From Streptomyces sp. G-G2 (GTDB lineage Bacteria > Actinomycetota > Actinomycetes > Streptomycetales > Streptomycetaceae), in NCBI RefSeq assembly GCF_030063135.1, contig NZ_JASISO010000007.1, positions 159,332 to 223,331 of the forward strand: DNA of 64,000 nt. The letters are read 5' to 3'. How positions within the stretch are numbered: the first letter of the stretch is position 1; the number at the start of each line of letters is the position of its first letter. Positions 13,791-25,311 of this stretch are shown in pieces. A program made the position numbers and the translations under genes. The notes beneath the pieces are model-generated. The model saw nothing but the letters and a program-made list of their open reading frames with translations. It did not search any database and was not told the origin of the DNA.

Positions 13791-13832
13791 AGAGGGTCCC
13801 TGACCCGCGTTTCCGCAGGTCAGGGACCCTCT
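13791..13832 (-). terminator. Terminator downstream of tRNA-Ala
   Basis: Perfect 15-bp inverted repeat: arms 13791-13805 and 13818-13832 (AGAGGGTCCCTGACC) with a 12-nt loop, 7 nt beyond the tRNA 3' end on its strand. It also insulates the integrase gene. Confidence 0.75.
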
Positions 13833-13839
13833 GATCATG

Positions 13840-13912
13840 TGGAGCCTAGGAGATTCGAACTCCTGACATCTGCCTTGCAAAGGCAGCGCTCTACCAACTG
13901 AGCTAAGGCCCC
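13840..13912 (-). tRNA. tRNA-Ala (anticodon TGC)
   Basis: 73 nt on the minus strand: acceptor GGGGCCT/AGGCTCC with discriminator A, D-arm TAGCTCAGTTGGTAGAGC, anticodon loop TTTGCAA, T-arm GTTCGAA. CCA is not encoded. The gene is complete. Its 3' end faces the integrase, the usual attachment position for actinomycete integrative elements. Confidence 0.95.
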
Positions 13913-14071
13913 GGAAACGGACGTAACTGTCCCCTCAAAGGGAGCAGCCGTTCCGCAGACCAGAGTACCGGGTGTACCGCCCGATCCCGCAAAATGATAG
14001 GGACTCCCGCCCCGCGACCACGCTCCGTAAGATGCTCGCGAGGTTCGCACCAGCGAAGGGGAGTAGTAAGA

Positions 14072-14620
14072 GTGGACGCAGTACAGCAAGAGGCAACCGC
14101 CAGAGCCAGGGAACTTCAGCGCAGTTGGTACGGGGAGCCGCTCGGCGCGCTCTTCCGTCGGCTCATAGATGACCTCGGCTTGAACCAGGCCCGCCTCGCT
14201 GCCGTCCTCGGACTGTCGGCGCCCATGCTGTCCCAGCTGATGAGTGGCCAGCGGGCCAAGATCGGGAACCCGGCCGTGGTGCAGCGCGTCCAGGCCCTCC
14301 AGGATCTCGCCGGCCAGGTGGCGGACGGCAGCGTCAGCGCGGCGGAGGCCACCGACCGGATGGACGAGATCAAGAAGACCCAGGGAGGCTCGGTCCTCAG
14401 CAACAGCGGCCAGACCAGCACCGGTTCGGGCGCACCGACCGTCAAGCGGGTCGTCCGCGAGATCCAGTCACTGCTGCGCTCGGTCTCCGCGGCGGGAGAC
14501 ATCATCGAAGCCGCGGACACCCTCGCCGCCAGCCACCCGGAACTGGCAGAGTTCCTCCGGGTCTACGGCGCCGGGCGCACGGCCGACGCGGTCGCGCACT
14601 ACGAGGCCCACCAGAACTGA
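14072..14620 (+). CDS. Helix-turn-helix DNA-binding protein (182 aa)
   Basis: GTG 14072 with AAGGGGAG 9-16 nt upstream; the frame is open further upstream but runs into the tRNA promoter zone. Residues about 24-66 form an XRE-like helix-turn-helix: LFRRLIDDLGLNQARLAAVL, then LSAPMLSQLMSGQRAKIGNP. The C-terminal half has a Ser/Gly linker followed by helices (REIQSLLRSVSAAGDIIEAA, HPELAEFLRVYGAGR). It lies 63 bp before the Ser/Thr kinase gene, the same pairing found near oriC in other streptomycetes as I recall. Target genes unknown. Confidence 0.75.
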   Translation: MDAVQQEATARARELQRSWYGEPLGALFRRLIDDLGLNQARLAAVLGLSAPMLSQLMSGQRAKIGNPAVVQRVQALQDLAGQVADGSVSAAEATDRMDEIKKTQGGSVLSNSGQTSTGSGAPTVKRVVREIQSLLRSVSAAGDIIEAADTLAASHPELAEFLRVYGAGRTADAVAHYEAHQN

Positions 14621-14683
14621 CCTCGTACTGACCGCACGCACCGAAAGACGCACCGACGAAGCGACGGGGGGACAGGCGCAGCG

Positions 14684-15856
14684 ATGGGTGAGATCTTCGC
14701 CGGTCGGTACGAGCTGATCGACCCGATCGGCCGCGGAGGAGTCGGCGCCGTATGGCGCGCCTGGGATCACAGGCGCCGCCGTTACGTCGCCGCCAAGGTC
14801 CTCCAGCAGAGCGATGCCCACACCCTGCTCCGCTTCGTGCGCGAGCAGGCCCTCCGTATCGATCATCCGCACGTGCTGGCCCCGGCCAGTTGGGCGGCCG
14901 ACGACGACAAGGTCCTGTTCACCATGGACCTGGTCAGCGGCGGCTCCCTCGGTCATGTCATAGGCGACTACGGGCCCCTGCCGCCCCGCTTCGTGTGCAC
15001 CCTGCTCGACCAGCTCCTGTCGGGTCTGGCAGCGGTGCACGCCGAGGGTGTCGTCCACCGCGACATCAAACCGGCCAACATCCTGATGACGGCCACCGGA
15101 ACCGGACGGCCGCACCTGCGGCTGTCCGACTTCGGCATCTCCATGCGCAAGGGCGAGCCCCGCCTGACGGCCACCGACTACGTGGTGGGGACCCCCGGCT
15201 ACTTCGCTCCCGAGCAGCTGCTCGGCGCCGAACCCGACTTCTCCGCCGACCTGTTCGCCGTCGGACTGGTCGCCCTCTACCTGCTGCGCGGCCGGCGGCC
15301 CGACGCACGGGCCCTCGTCGAACACTTCCTCGCCCATGGCACCCCGGCGGCCCCGGAAGGGGTCCCGGCGGCCCTGTGGGACGTCATCGCCAGTCTCCTG
15401 CAGCCGGATCCCCTGAACCGTTTCCGCACCGCCACAGGCGCCCGCAAGGCCCTTGCCGGGGCCCTGGAGCTGCTGCCCGCGCCCGCACCCGACGAGGAAC
15501 CGGTCGAGGTCTTCGACCAACTCGGCCCGCTGCCCGCCGGGTTCGGCCCGCAAGGACCCCGGTCCACGGCCGCCGTCACCCCCGACGCCCCGACCGCCCC
15601 GGCCCCCGCAGCGCCGTACGAACCCCCCGCGCCCGCCCCCGCACACCTCCCGGCCCCCTCGGCGACCGGCAGCTTCCACCTGCCCCCTCCGGCGGCCCCG
15701 CCCCCGGCCGCCCCACCGCACGGCCCCACCACGGCCGTCGCCCCCGTCGCCCGCCGGAGCGCCCTCGCCCCGCCCGGCCGGAAGGCCACCGCCTGGCTGC
15801 TCCTCGCCGCCCTGCTCTGCTTCGCCGTGGGCGCCTGGGCCCTGACCCAGCTGTAG
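14684..15856 (+). CDS. Membrane-anchored Ser/Thr protein kinase (390 aa)
   Basis: Hanks-type (PknB-like) kinase phosphorylating Ser/Thr of unknown targets. All key residues are present: Gly-rich loop IGRGGVGAVW (15-24), K38 (VAAKVL), catalytic loop H125-R126-D127-x-K129-x2-x-N132, D149-F-G, and GTPGYFAPEQ of the activation/P+1 segment. Residues about 270-360 are a Pro/Ala-rich linker and 368-388 one membrane helix (WLLLAALLCFAVGAWAL) ending at the C-terminus, so there is essentially no extracellular sensor. Start ATG 14684 lies 63 bp after the helix-turn-helix gene. Confidence 0.9.
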   Translation: MGEIFAGRYELIDPIGRGGVGAVWRAWDHRRRRYVAAKVLQQSDAHTLLRFVREQALRIDHPHVLAPASWAADDDKVLFTMDLVSGGSLGHVIGDYGPLPPRFVCTLLDQLLSGLAAVHAEGVVHRDIKPANILMTATGTGRPHLRLSDFGISMRKGEPRLTATDYVVGTPGYFAPEQLLGAEPDFSADLFAVGLVALYLLRGRRPDARALVEHFLAHGTPAAPEGVPAALWDVIASLLQPDPLNRFRTATGARKALAGALELLPAPAPDEEPVEVFDQLGPLPAGFGPQGPRSTAAVTPDAPTAPAPAAPYEPPAPAPAHLPAPSATGSFHLPPPAAPPPAAPPHGPTTAVAPVARRSALAPPGRKATAWLLLAALLCFAVGAWALTQL

Positions 15857-15865
15857 GAAGCGGCG

Positions 15866-17170
15866 TCAGAGAGCCGTGCGGGCTCCCCGCCGCGCCAGCA
15901 GCACCCACCCGCCGAGCACCGCCAACAGCAGGGCCCCCGCACCGAATCCGCCCGTGGCCACCACCCGCATCGTCCGCCGGTCGCCGGCCGCCGTCACCGC
16001 CTCCGGGGCCGTCAGGCCCGCCCGCGCGGCCGCCCGGTCCTCCTCGCGCACCCCGAACCCCGCCTTCGTGAGGCTCTCCGCGTACGAGGGCCCGGCGACG
16101 GCCGCGCCCTGGACGTTCAGCCGCAGGGTCAGCGGGACCGGCCGGGCGTCCTCGGTGAACTCCCCGACCTTGGACCCCATCGTCACCGCCACGTAGTACC
16201 AGCCCGCCACCCGGACCGGCCGTACCGCGCTGTCGTCGGAGAACCGGTTCGCGTAGGCCACCGGCGCGGTCGGCCCCAGCCCGGCCGCCGCCTGCTTGCC
16301 GTCGTACGCGGTCCCCTTGGACCGGACCAGCGCGCGGTAGGGGCTGTAGAGGCTGACGGTGAGCCCGTCGGAGGCCGCCCCGTACGTCTTCGTCATCCGC
16401 GCGCCCGCCAGCTCCGCGCCGACCGCGAGCTGCTGCCCCCAGTCCAGCGGCACCCGGTACCAACGGGTCTGCCCCGGCCGCAGGTCGTCGCGCCACACCC
16501 CGGCACCGAGCGCCCGCGCGTCGTTGAAGCCGGTGCCGCCGGCCCGGGCCACCGGCTCGGTGCCGGGCGGTACGGGCGGGGCCGACGGCCACACCGAGGG
16601 AGCGACGGTCGGCGCGCCGCCCGTGGTGAGGCCGGGTTCGCGCAGGAAGCGGAGTTCCACCGGCCAGGGGGCCCGCTCGGCGTCGGCGGCGGAGGTCCGG
16701 GTGAGCTTCACGAAGTACACGCCCGCCTCCTGGCAGTCCGCGTCCTCCTCCAGCCGCCGTACGCCGACGGCCGCGAGCGGTCCCGGCTCGTAACCGAACG
16801 CCGCCCGCCCGGGGTTGCCGGGGCAGGCCTTCCCCGCGTTCGTCATCAGCGAGACCTCGACGCCGTCGGAGTACCCCGCCCTCGTCCCCGCGGCCGGCCG
16901 CACCACGGCCGAGACGTACGCGCTGGACCGGGCGTCCAGCACCACCCGGTAGTAGCGCTCACCGGGGGCCAGCGTGTCCTCGTACGACGCCCCCGCGACC
17001 AGCGCCGGAGCGTCGGCGGTGGTGGCCGCGCCCGTGACCGGCCGCGCCCCCTCGGCCGGACGGTAGGCCGCCACCGGATCCGCGCCCGGCTCCGCCACCG
17101 CGTACGCGGCCCCCGGCGCCACCGCCAGGACGGCGCCCGCCAGCAGCACGGCCGAGAACACCCTCACCAT
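15866..17170 (-). CDS. Exported protein with C-terminal membrane anchor (434 aa)
   Basis: ATG 17170 chosen because MVRVFSAVLLAGAVLAVAPG then AAYA makes a clean signal peptide; a longer frame to 17245 would disrupt it. The mature region has two repeated beta-rich domains, each starting with a RYYRV or RWYRVPL strand and containing YSDGVEVSLM or SDGLTVSLYS, then GVYFVKLTR or GWYYVAVTM. It ends with one membrane helix (about 405-427) and Arg residues, giving an outside body with a short inside tail. It converges on the kinase gene with a 9-bp gap. Function unknown. Confidence 0.75.
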   Translation of the reverse strand: MVRVFSAVLLAGAVLAVAPGAAYAVAEPGADPVAAYRPAEGARPVTGAATTADAPALVAGASYEDTLAPGERYYRVVLDARSSAYVSAVVRPAAGTRAGYSDGVEVSLMTNAGKACPGNPGRAAFGYEPGPLAAVGVRRLEEDADCQEAGVYFVKLTRTSAADAERAPWPVELRFLREPGLTTGGAPTVAPSVWPSAPPVPPGTEPVARAGGTGFNDARALGAGVWRDDLRPGQTRWYRVPLDWGQQLAVGAELAGARMTKTYGAASDGLTVSLYSPYRALVRSKGTAYDGKQAAAGLGPTAPVAYANRFSDDSAVRPVRVAGWYYVAVTMGSKVGEFTEDARPVPLTLRLNVQGAAVAGPSYAESLTKAGFGVREEDRAAARAGLTAPEAVTAAGDRRTMRVVATGGFGAGALLLAVLGGWVLLARRGARTAL

Positions 17171-17245
17171 CACGCCCACCCACCCCGAGTTTGCCAGCGC
17201 AACCAAAGTCTTTACATACCGGAACAATCCGCCCCGGAACAGCAC

Positions 17246-17277
17246 GAAGCCCCGACCGCAGCGGCAGTCGGGGCTTC
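17246..17277 (-). terminator. Terminator after the DLW-39 gene
   Basis: 11-bp perfect inverted repeat GAAGCCCCGAC (17246-17256) / GTCGGGGCTTC (17267-17277), 10-nt loop, 20-50 bp beyond the stop of the minus-strand DLW-39 gene. Confidence 0.7.
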
Positions 17278-17296
17278 ATGGGATCAATCGTGGGTC

Positions 17297-17431
17297 TCAC
17301 ACACCGGAACCAGAGGGCACGGAGTCAGTTGCCTCCGTCCACAGGTCCTGCTCGGCGCGGTCCGCCTGGATCTGGCGGTACACGAGGAGCCCGCCGATGG
17401 CGGCCAGTGCGACCAGGAGAAGCTTCTTCAC
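17297..17431 (-). CDS. DLW-39 family small protein (44 aa)
   Basis: GTG 17431 with GAAGGACGAGG upstream. One N-terminal hydrophobic helix (KKLLLVALAAIGGLLVY), then a charged tail with ADRAEQDLWTEATDSVP; the D-L-W triplet names the family. It is characteristic of streptomycetes and always near gyrA as far as I recall. Likely a membrane-tethered micro-protein of unknown role. The longer frame to 17485 is not used because the ribosome site is at 17431. Confidence 0.8.
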   Translation of the reverse strand: MKKLLLVALAAIGGLLVYRQIQADRAEQDLWTEATDSVPSGSGV

Positions 17432-17578
17432 CGCGCGACCTCGTCCTTCGTTGACGTTGGGGACTACTGCCGCCCGACTATACACACCGACCGATACCGA
17501 TCGGTTACCTGGGAAGCCCCCCGCCGGCCCAACGCCCCGGCCCCGTCCGGGAGAAGCACGGGGCGGGCAACACGGGTT

Positions 17579-17612
17579 CCGGGAACGAGAACGGTCCGGG
17601 AACGAGAACGGT
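17579..17612. repeat. Two tandem 17-bp repeats
   Basis: CCGGGAACGAGAACGGT occurs at 17579-17595 and 17596-17612, immediately before the tRNA-Ile terminator stem. Confidence 0.7.
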
Positions 17613-17636
17613 CCGGCGGAGAATCTCCGCCGGACC
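17610..17636 (-). terminator. Terminator downstream of tRNA-Ile
   Basis: GGTCCGGCGGA (17610-17620) pairs with TCCGCCGGACC (17626-17636) around a 5-nt loop, 13 nt after the tRNA 3' end. Confidence 0.7.
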
Positions 17637-17648
17637 GAATCCGTACTG

Positions 17649-17722
17649 TGGGGCTAACAGGATTTGAACCTGTGGCCTCATCCTTATCAGGGATGCGCTC
17701 TAACCAACTGAGCTATAGCCCC
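17649..17722 (-). tRNA. tRNA-Ile (anticodon GAT)
   Basis: 74 nt on the minus strand: acceptor GGGGCTA/TAGCCCC, discriminator A, D-arm TAGCTCAGTTGGTTAGAGC, anticodon loop CTGATAA, T-arm GGTTCAAATCC. CCA not encoded. Confidence 0.95.
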
Positions 17723-17816
17723 TCCGCGCTGTGCGCTGACTTGATGAAGATTAGCGCACAGACCGGGTCAGTCCAAAATCCGCTGCCGGACGGCGTCCGC
17801 GCAGGTCATTCAGGGC

Positions 17817-18449
17817 TCATTCGTCCTCGGCGAGGGTCAGCTCGATGCCGCCCACGAAACCCGCGGACAGGTTGTAGATGAAGGCGCCGAGCGTGGCCAG
17901 CGCCGTCGCGAGCACCACGTCGATGATCGCGATCACCGACGTGAAGATCAGGACCCGCGGCAGCGACAGGAACGACTGGAGGTCGAACCCGTTGCTCTCG
18001 TTCGAGCCCGTCGCCTCGCTGATCGTGCCGCCGACGGTCGAGAAGACACCCATGGCGTCCATGACCATCCACAGCACCACCGACGCCACGATGGTGCAGA
18101 TGCCCAGCGCGATCGACAGCAGGAAACTGACCTTCATCACCGACCACGGGTCGGCCTTGGCCACCCGCAGCCGCGCCTTGCGCGTCCTGGGCGCCGTACG
18201 CACGCCCGGGTGCGGCTTGCGCTGCGCCGCGCCGTCCGCGCCGCCGCGGGGCGCCCCCGGGCCCGAGGGCGCCGGGTGGGCCTGCGACGGCTGCTGCGCC
18301 TGTGCGGGGCGGCTCTGGCCGCCCGTCACGCCGGCTTGGGACTTTGGTCCTCGGGTATCCGTCACGGTTCCCCCCTGGGAGTCCGCGGCGGGGCCACGGG
18401 CACCGTTCGCTCCAGTATCGGCCGGTCCGGCGCCCGTGGCTCCACTCAC
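17817..18449 (-). CDS. DUF3566 membrane protein (210 aa)
   Basis: GTG 18449 begins 2 nt after the gyrA stop; the GAGGAG ribosome site is the end of gyrA itself, so the two are coupled. The N-terminal ~95 residues are a disordered Gly/Pro/Ala/Gln linker. A DUF3566-type domain follows: basic RKARLRVAKADPWSVMKVSF, membrane helix 1 (about 107-130), an extracytoplasmic segment (about 131-165), and membrane helix 2 (about 167-195) ending acidic. Actinobacterial relatives lie next to gyrA, and one (in Mycobacterium) has been linked to cell-division control; transfer of that role here is inference. Confidence 0.85.
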   Translation of the reverse strand: MSGATGAGPADTGANGARGPAADSQGGTVTDTRGPKSQAGVTGGQSRPAQAQQPSQAHPAPSGPGAPRGGADGAAQRKPHPGVRTAPRTRKARLRVAKADPWSVMKVSFLLSIALGICTIVASVVLWMVMDAMGVFSTVGGTISEATGSNESNGFDLQSFLSLPRVLIFTSVIAIIDVVLATALATLGAFIYNLSAGFVGGIELTLAEDE

Positions 18450-18451
18450 GC

Positions 18452-21046
18452 TTACTCCTCGTGCTCCCCAGCCGAGGGCTGCGTGCCCTCGGCGGCCTCG
18501 GTGGCCTGTCCCTCGGCTTCCTCGGTCTCGTCGACCTCGTCAGCCTCCTGGCCCGCCTCGGCGTTACGAGCGATACCGACCACGGCATCGCGCTTGCCCA
18601 GGTTGATCAGCTGGACGCCCATCGTGTCACGGCCGGTCTCCCTGACTTCGTTGACGCGCGTACGGATCACACCACCGCTCAGGGTGATGGCGAGGATCTC
18701 GTCGGTGACGTCGACCACGAGCGCTCCGACGAGCGAGCCGCGGTCTTCCACGATCTTGGCAGCCTTGATGCCCAGACCGCCACGTCCCTGGACGCGGTAT
18801 TCGTCCACGGGCGTCCGCTTGGCGTAGCCGCCGTCGGTCGCGGTGAAGACGAAGGTACCGGGCCGGACCACGCTCATGGAAAGCAGTTCGTCACCCTCGC
18901 GGAAACTCATCCCCTTCACACCCGAGGTCGCGCGGCCCATCGGGCGCAGCGCGTCGTCGGTGGCCGTGAAGCGGATCGACTGCGCCTTCTTGCTGATCAG
19001 CAGCAGATCGTCCTCGGCGGAGACCAGCTCGGCGCCGATCAGCTCGTCGTCGTTGCCGTCGCCCGTCTCCCGGAGGTTGATGGCGATGACACCACCCGAA
19101 CGGGGCGAGTCGTAGTCCTTGAGTGCCGTCTTCTTCACCAGACCGGCCTTGGTGGCCAGGATCAGGTAGGGCGCGGCCTCGTAGTCGCGGATCGCGAGGA
19201 TCTGTGCGATCTTCTCGTCCGGCTGGAAGGCCAGCAGGTTCGCCACGTGCTGCCCGCGGGCGTCGCGCCCGGCGTCCGGCAGTTCGTACGCCTTCGCACG
19301 GTAGACCCGGCCCTTGTTCGTGAAGAACAGCAGCCAGTGGTGGGTGGTGGAGACGAAGAAGTGGTCGACCAGGTCGTCCTGCTTCAGTTTCGTCCCGCGC
19401 ACGCCCTTGCCGCCGCGCTTCTGCGAGCGGTAGTCCTCGGTCTTGGTGCGCTTGACGTAACCGCCGTGCGTGATCGTGACGACGATGTCCTCTTCGGCGA
19501 TCAGGTCCTCCATGGACATGTCGCCGTCGAAGGGGATCAGCTTGGAACGACGGTCGTCGCCGAACTTCTCGACAATGGCCGCCAGTTCCTCGCTGACGAT
19601 CTGCCGCTGGCGCTCCTCGGAGGCCAGGATCGCGTTGTACTCGTTGATCTTGGCCTGGAGCTCGTCGTGCTCGGCGACGATCTTCTGCCGCTCCAGGGCC
19701 GCCAGGCGGCGCAGCTGCATCTCCAGGATCGCGTTCGCCTGGATCTCGTCGATCGACAGCAGGCCCATCAGGCCCTCGCGCGCGATCTCGACGGTGTTGC
19801 TGCGCCGGATCAGCGCGATGACCTCGTCGATTGCGTCCAGCGCCTTGAGCAGACCGCGCAGGATGTGGGCGCGCTCCTCCGCCTTGCGCAGACGGAAGCG
19901 CGTGCGCCGGACGATGACCTCGATCTGGTGCGTCACCCAGTGGCGGATGAACGCGTCGATCGACAGCGTGCGCGGGACCCCGTCGACCAGCGCCAGCATG
20001 TTCGCGCCGAAGTTGGTCTGGAGGTCGGTGTGCTTGTAGAGGTTGTTCAGCACGACCTTGGCCACGGCGTCGCGCTTGAGCACGATCACCAGGCGCTGGC
20101 CGGTGCGGGACGAGGTCTCGTCGCGGACGTCGGCGATGCCGCCGACCTTGCCGTCCTTGACCAGGTCGGCGATCTTCTGCGCGAGGTTGTCCGGGTTTGT
20201 CTGGTACGGGAGTTCCGTGACCACCAGGCACTGGCGGTTCTGGATCTCCTCGACCTCGACCACGGCGCGCATCGTGATGGAGCCGCGACCGGTGCGGTAC
20301 GCCTCCTCGATGCCCTTGCGGCCCACGACCAGCGCGCCGGAGGGGAAGTCCGGGCCCTTGATCCGCTCGATGAGCGCGTCCTGCAGCTCCTCGTGCGAGG
20401 CCTGCGGGTGCTCCAGCGCCCACTGGGCACCGGCCGCGACCTCGCGCAGGTTGTGCGGCGGAATGTTGGTGGCCATGCCGACCGCGATGCCCGCGGAGCC
20501 GTTGACCAGAAGGTTCGGGAAGCGCGCCGGGAGGACCGTCGGCTCCTGGTTGCGGCCGTCGTAGTTGTCCGTGAAGTCGACGGTGTCCTCGTCGATGTCC
20601 CGGAGCATCTCCATGGCCAGCGGCATCAGCTTGCACTCGGTGTAGCGCATCGCGGCCGCCGGGTCGTTGCCCGGGGAGCCGAAGTTGCCGTTGGAGTCCA
20701 CCAGCGGCATGCGCAGCGACCACGGCTGGGCCAGGCGGACCAGGGCGTCGTAGATCGAGGAGTCGCCGTGCGGGTGGTACGTACCCATGACGTCACCGAC
20801 GACGCGGGCGCACTTGTAGAAGCCCTTTTCGGGCCGGTAGCCGCCGTCGTACATCGCGTACAGCACGCGCCGGTGGACGGGCTTGAGGCCGTCCCGGACG
20901 TCGGGCAGGGCGCGGGAGACGATGACGGACATCGCGTAGTCGAGGTACGAGCGCTGCATCTCGGTCTCGAGCCCGACGGGCTCGATCCGCATGACGGGCT
21001 GCTCCTCCGCGGGGTTCTCCGCGGTGGGGGTGGTTTCGTCGGCCAT
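18452..21046 (-). CDS. gyrA: DNA gyrase subunit A
   Basis: 864 aa, usual for actinomycetes. With GyrB it introduces negative supercoils. Catalytic Tyr135 in AAMRYTECK; quinolone region [10 protein letters not shown] with Ser96 and Asp100 (matching E. coli Ser83 and Asp87), that is, unmutated. GyrA box QKRGGKG near residue 537 starts the wrapping C-terminal domain, whose beta-pinwheel blades repeat ([34 protein letters not shown]). The C-terminus is acidic. ATG 21046 lies 40 bp after gyrB; the DUF3566 gene follows immediately. Confidence 0.98.
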   Translation of the reverse strand: MADETTPTAENPAEEQPVMRIEPVGLETEMQRSYLDYAMSVIVSRALPDVRDGLKPVHRRVLYAMYDGGYRPEKGFYKCARVVGDVMGTYHPHGDSSIYDALVRLAQPWSLRMPLVDSNGNFGSPGNDPAAAMRYTECKLMPLAMEMLRDIDEDTVDFTDNYDGRNQEPTVLPARFPNLLVNGSAGIAVGMATNIPPHNLREVAAGAQWALEHPQASHEELQDALIERIKGPDFPSGALVVGRKGIEEAYRTGRGSITMRAVVEVEEIQNRQCLVVTELPYQTNPDNLAQKIADLVKDGKVGGIADVRDETSSRTGQRLVIVLKRDAVAKVVLNNLYKHTDLQTNFGANMLALVDGVPRTLSIDAFIRHWVTHQIEVIVRRTRFRLRKAEERAHILRGLLKALDAIDEVIALIRRSNTVEIAREGLMGLLSIDEIQANAILEMQLRRLAALERQKIVAEHDELQAKINEYNAILASEERQRQIVSEELAAIVEKFGDDRRSKLIPFDGDMSMEDLIAEEDIVVTITHGGYVKRTKTEDYRSQKRGGKGVRGTKLKQDDLVDHFFVSTTHHWLLFFTNKGRVYRAKAYELPDAGRDARGQHVANLLAFQPDEKIAQILAIRDYEAAPYLILATKAGLVKKTALKDYDSPRSGGVIAINLRETGDGNDDELIGAELVSAEDDLLLISKKAQSIRFTATDDALRPMGRATSGVKGMSFREGDELLSMSVVRPGTFVFTATDGGYAKRTPVDEYRVQGRGGLGIKAAKIVEDRGSLVGALVVDVTDEILAITLSGGVIRTRVNEVRETGRDTMGVQLINLGKRDAVVGIARNAEAGQEADEVDETEEAEGQATEAAEGTQPSAGEHEE

Positions 21047-21086
21047 TGCTGGTCAGAGATCCTTTCAGGCGGTCAGCTGAGCCGAC

Positions 21087-23515
<2,429 letters not shown>

Positions 23516-24058
23516 TCAGCCGTACGTGTCCCCCGGACCCGTGCTCCCGGGCGCCCGCAGCGGCCCGTACCGCCGTGGCGGCCCGCCCGGACCCTGGACC
23601 TTGATCAGCCGGACCGTGCCCTGCCCGAGGTCTTCGTTCAGCCGGGCCACCAGCTGCGGTGCGAGCAGCTTCAGCTGGGCCGCCCACGCCGAGGAATCAC
23701 AGCGCACGACCAGTACACGGTCCTCGTAGCGCTCGGGTTCACAGTGAGCCGCCACTTCCGGGCCCACGATCGTCGACCAGCGCTCCATCACGCCCGCGAC
23801 GGCCATCGGCATCTCCCAGCCGCGCTCCGTGCGCAGCCGGTCCAGCGCCGCCATCAGCGGCATCGGGTCCCGGCCGTCCGCCCGGGCGCCCGAGCGCAGT
23901 CCCGGCTGGCCCTGGCGCGACTTCTTGCCGCCCGCCGCGAGGCCGCGGGCCCGCGCCTGCTCCCGGGCCGCCGCCAGCGCCTGGCGGGCCAGGTCCACGC
24001 CCGAGGACTGGGGCGCCTTGCGCACCGCCTCGGGGCCCTCGTCGGGCCCGCTCACCAC
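23516..24058 (-). CDS. dciA: DciA-type protein (DUF721), helicase-loading factor
   Basis: 180 aa. Family proteins help load the replicative helicase DnaB in bacteria lacking DnaC/DnaI. The N-terminal ~70 residues are basic and disordered; the DUF721 domain follows: [60 protein letters not shown], with the conserved W-A-x-x-L-x-x-L. The start is one of two adjacent GTG codons (24058 or 24055), overlapping the recF stop, so translation is coupled. The position in the recF-gyrB interval is the standard actinobacterial place. Confidence 0.85.
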   Translation of the reverse strand: MVSGPDEGPEAVRKAPQSSGVDLARQALAAAREQARARGLAAGGKKSRQGQPGLRSGARADGRDPMPLMAALDRLRTERGWEMPMAVAGVMERWSTIVGPEVAAHCEPERYEDRVLVVRCDSSAWAAQLKLLAPQLVARLNEDLGQGTVRLIKVQGPGGPPRRYGPLRAPGSTGPGDTYG

Positions 24059-25203
24059 CGGGTCACCTCGCCGCCGGACACCCCGTACCGGGCCCCCGCC
24101 AGCACCCCCGGAACGTCATCGTCCACCGCGGCCGTCACGAGCACCTGCTCGCCGCCCGCCACCAGCTCCGCCAGCCGCTCCCGGCGCCGCGCGTCCAGCT
24201 CCGCGAAGACGTCGTCCAGGACCAGCACCGGCTCGCTGCCCTCGGAGCGCAGCAGCTCGTAGGAGGCCAGCCGCAGCGCCAGGGCGTACGACCAGGACTC
24301 CCCGTGGCTCGCGTACCCCTTGGCGGGCAGCTCCCCGAGGCTCAGGAGCGCGTCGTCGCGGTGCGGGCCCACCAGGGTCACCCCGCGCTCGATCTCCTGC
24401 TTGCGGGCCTCCTCCAGGGCGCCCAAGAGGACGTCGTACAACGCCTCCCGGGTCCGCGCGGCCCCGGAGTCCACCGCCTCGCCCGCCGCCCCGGCCAGCG
24501 AGGTCGGCCGGTAGACCATCCCGAGCGGGCCACCGCCGGGCGCGAGCTGCTCGTACGCCTTGTCGGCCAGCGGCAGCAGGGTCGCGATCAGGTCGAGGCG
24601 CTGGGCCAGCAGCTCGGCGCCGGTGCGGGCCAGGTGCTGGTCCCACACGTCCAGGGTGGAGAGGTCCAGGGAGCGGCCGCCGTGCCGGCGGGCCATCGCG
24701 GCCGACTTCAGCAGGGTGTTGCGCTGCTTGAGCACCCGCTCGTAGTCGGAGCGGACCGCCGCCATCCGGGGCGAGCGCGCGGTGACCAGTTCGTCGAGGA
24801 ACCGGCGGCGCTCCCCCGGGTCCCCCTTGACCAGCGCGAGGTCCTCGGGCGCGAACAGCACCGTCCGTACGATCCCCAGCACGTCACGGGGCTTGACCTG
24901 CGAGGACCTGTTGATGCGGGCCCGGTTCGCGCGGCCCGGGTTCAGCTCCAGCTCGACGAGCTGCCGGCGCTCGCCCTGGGTCACGGCCGCGCGGATCACC
25001 GCGCGCTCGGCGCCCATGCGCACGAGCGGTGCGTCCGAGGAGACGCGGTGGCTGCCCAGGGTCGCGAGGTAGCCGACCGCCTCGACCAGGTTCGTCTTGC
25101 CCTGGCCGTTGGGGCCCACGAAAGCGGTGACGCCCGGGTCGAGCGGAACCTCGACCCGGGCGTACGAGCGGAAGTCGGCCAACGACAGATGCGATACGTG
25201 CAT
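24052..25203 (-). CDS. recF: DNA replication and repair protein RecF
   Basis: 383 aa SMC-like ATPase that helps load RecA at ssDNA gaps. Walker [10 protein letters not shown] (30-38), ABC-like signature near [15 protein letters not shown], Walker [16 protein letters not shown] 25203. It overlaps dciA by a few bases and follows gnd after a 108-bp gap containing a tandem repeat. Confidence 0.96.
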   Translation of the reverse strand: MHVSHLSLADFRSYARVEVPLDPGVTAFVGPNGQGKTNLVEAVGYLATLGSHRVSSDAPLVRMGAERAVIRAAVTQGERRQLVELELNPGRANRARINRSSQVKPRDVLGIVRTVLFAPEDLALVKGDPGERRRFLDELVTARSPRMAAVRSDYERVLKQRNTLLKSAAMARRHGGRSLDLSTLDVWDQHLARTGAELLAQRLDLIATLLPLADKAYEQLAPGGGPLGMVYRPTSLAGAAGEAVDSGAARTREALYDVLLGALEEARKQEIERGVTLVGPHRDDALLSLGELPAKGYASHGESWSYALALRLASYELLRSEGSEPVLVLDDVFAELDARRRERLAELVAGGEQVLVTAAVDDDVPGVLAGARYGVSGGEVTRW

Positions 25204-25235
25204 GACGGCGCCGACCTCCCCCGGCCCTACTGCTT

Positions 25236-25275
25236 GGTACTACTCGGTACTACTCGGTACTGCGTGGTACTGCTG
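25236..25275. repeat. Four tandem 10-bp repeats between recF and gnd
   Basis: GGTACTACTC twice exactly, then GGTACTGCGT and GGTACTGCTG. Lies in the 108-bp recF-gnd spacer, so it probably arose by slippage; it would lie in the transcript between the two genes. Confidence 0.7.
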
Positions 25276-25311
25276 CGTGGTGCTTCTCTCGCCGCTGCCG
25301 CTTCTCCGCGG

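Noticed and set aside
1..13832. The left region as a prophage
   Set aside because: No capsid, tail, terminase or lysis gene is visible; integrase, ParB-like and ArdC-like genes fit an integrative plasmid-like element better, though the left part is out of view.
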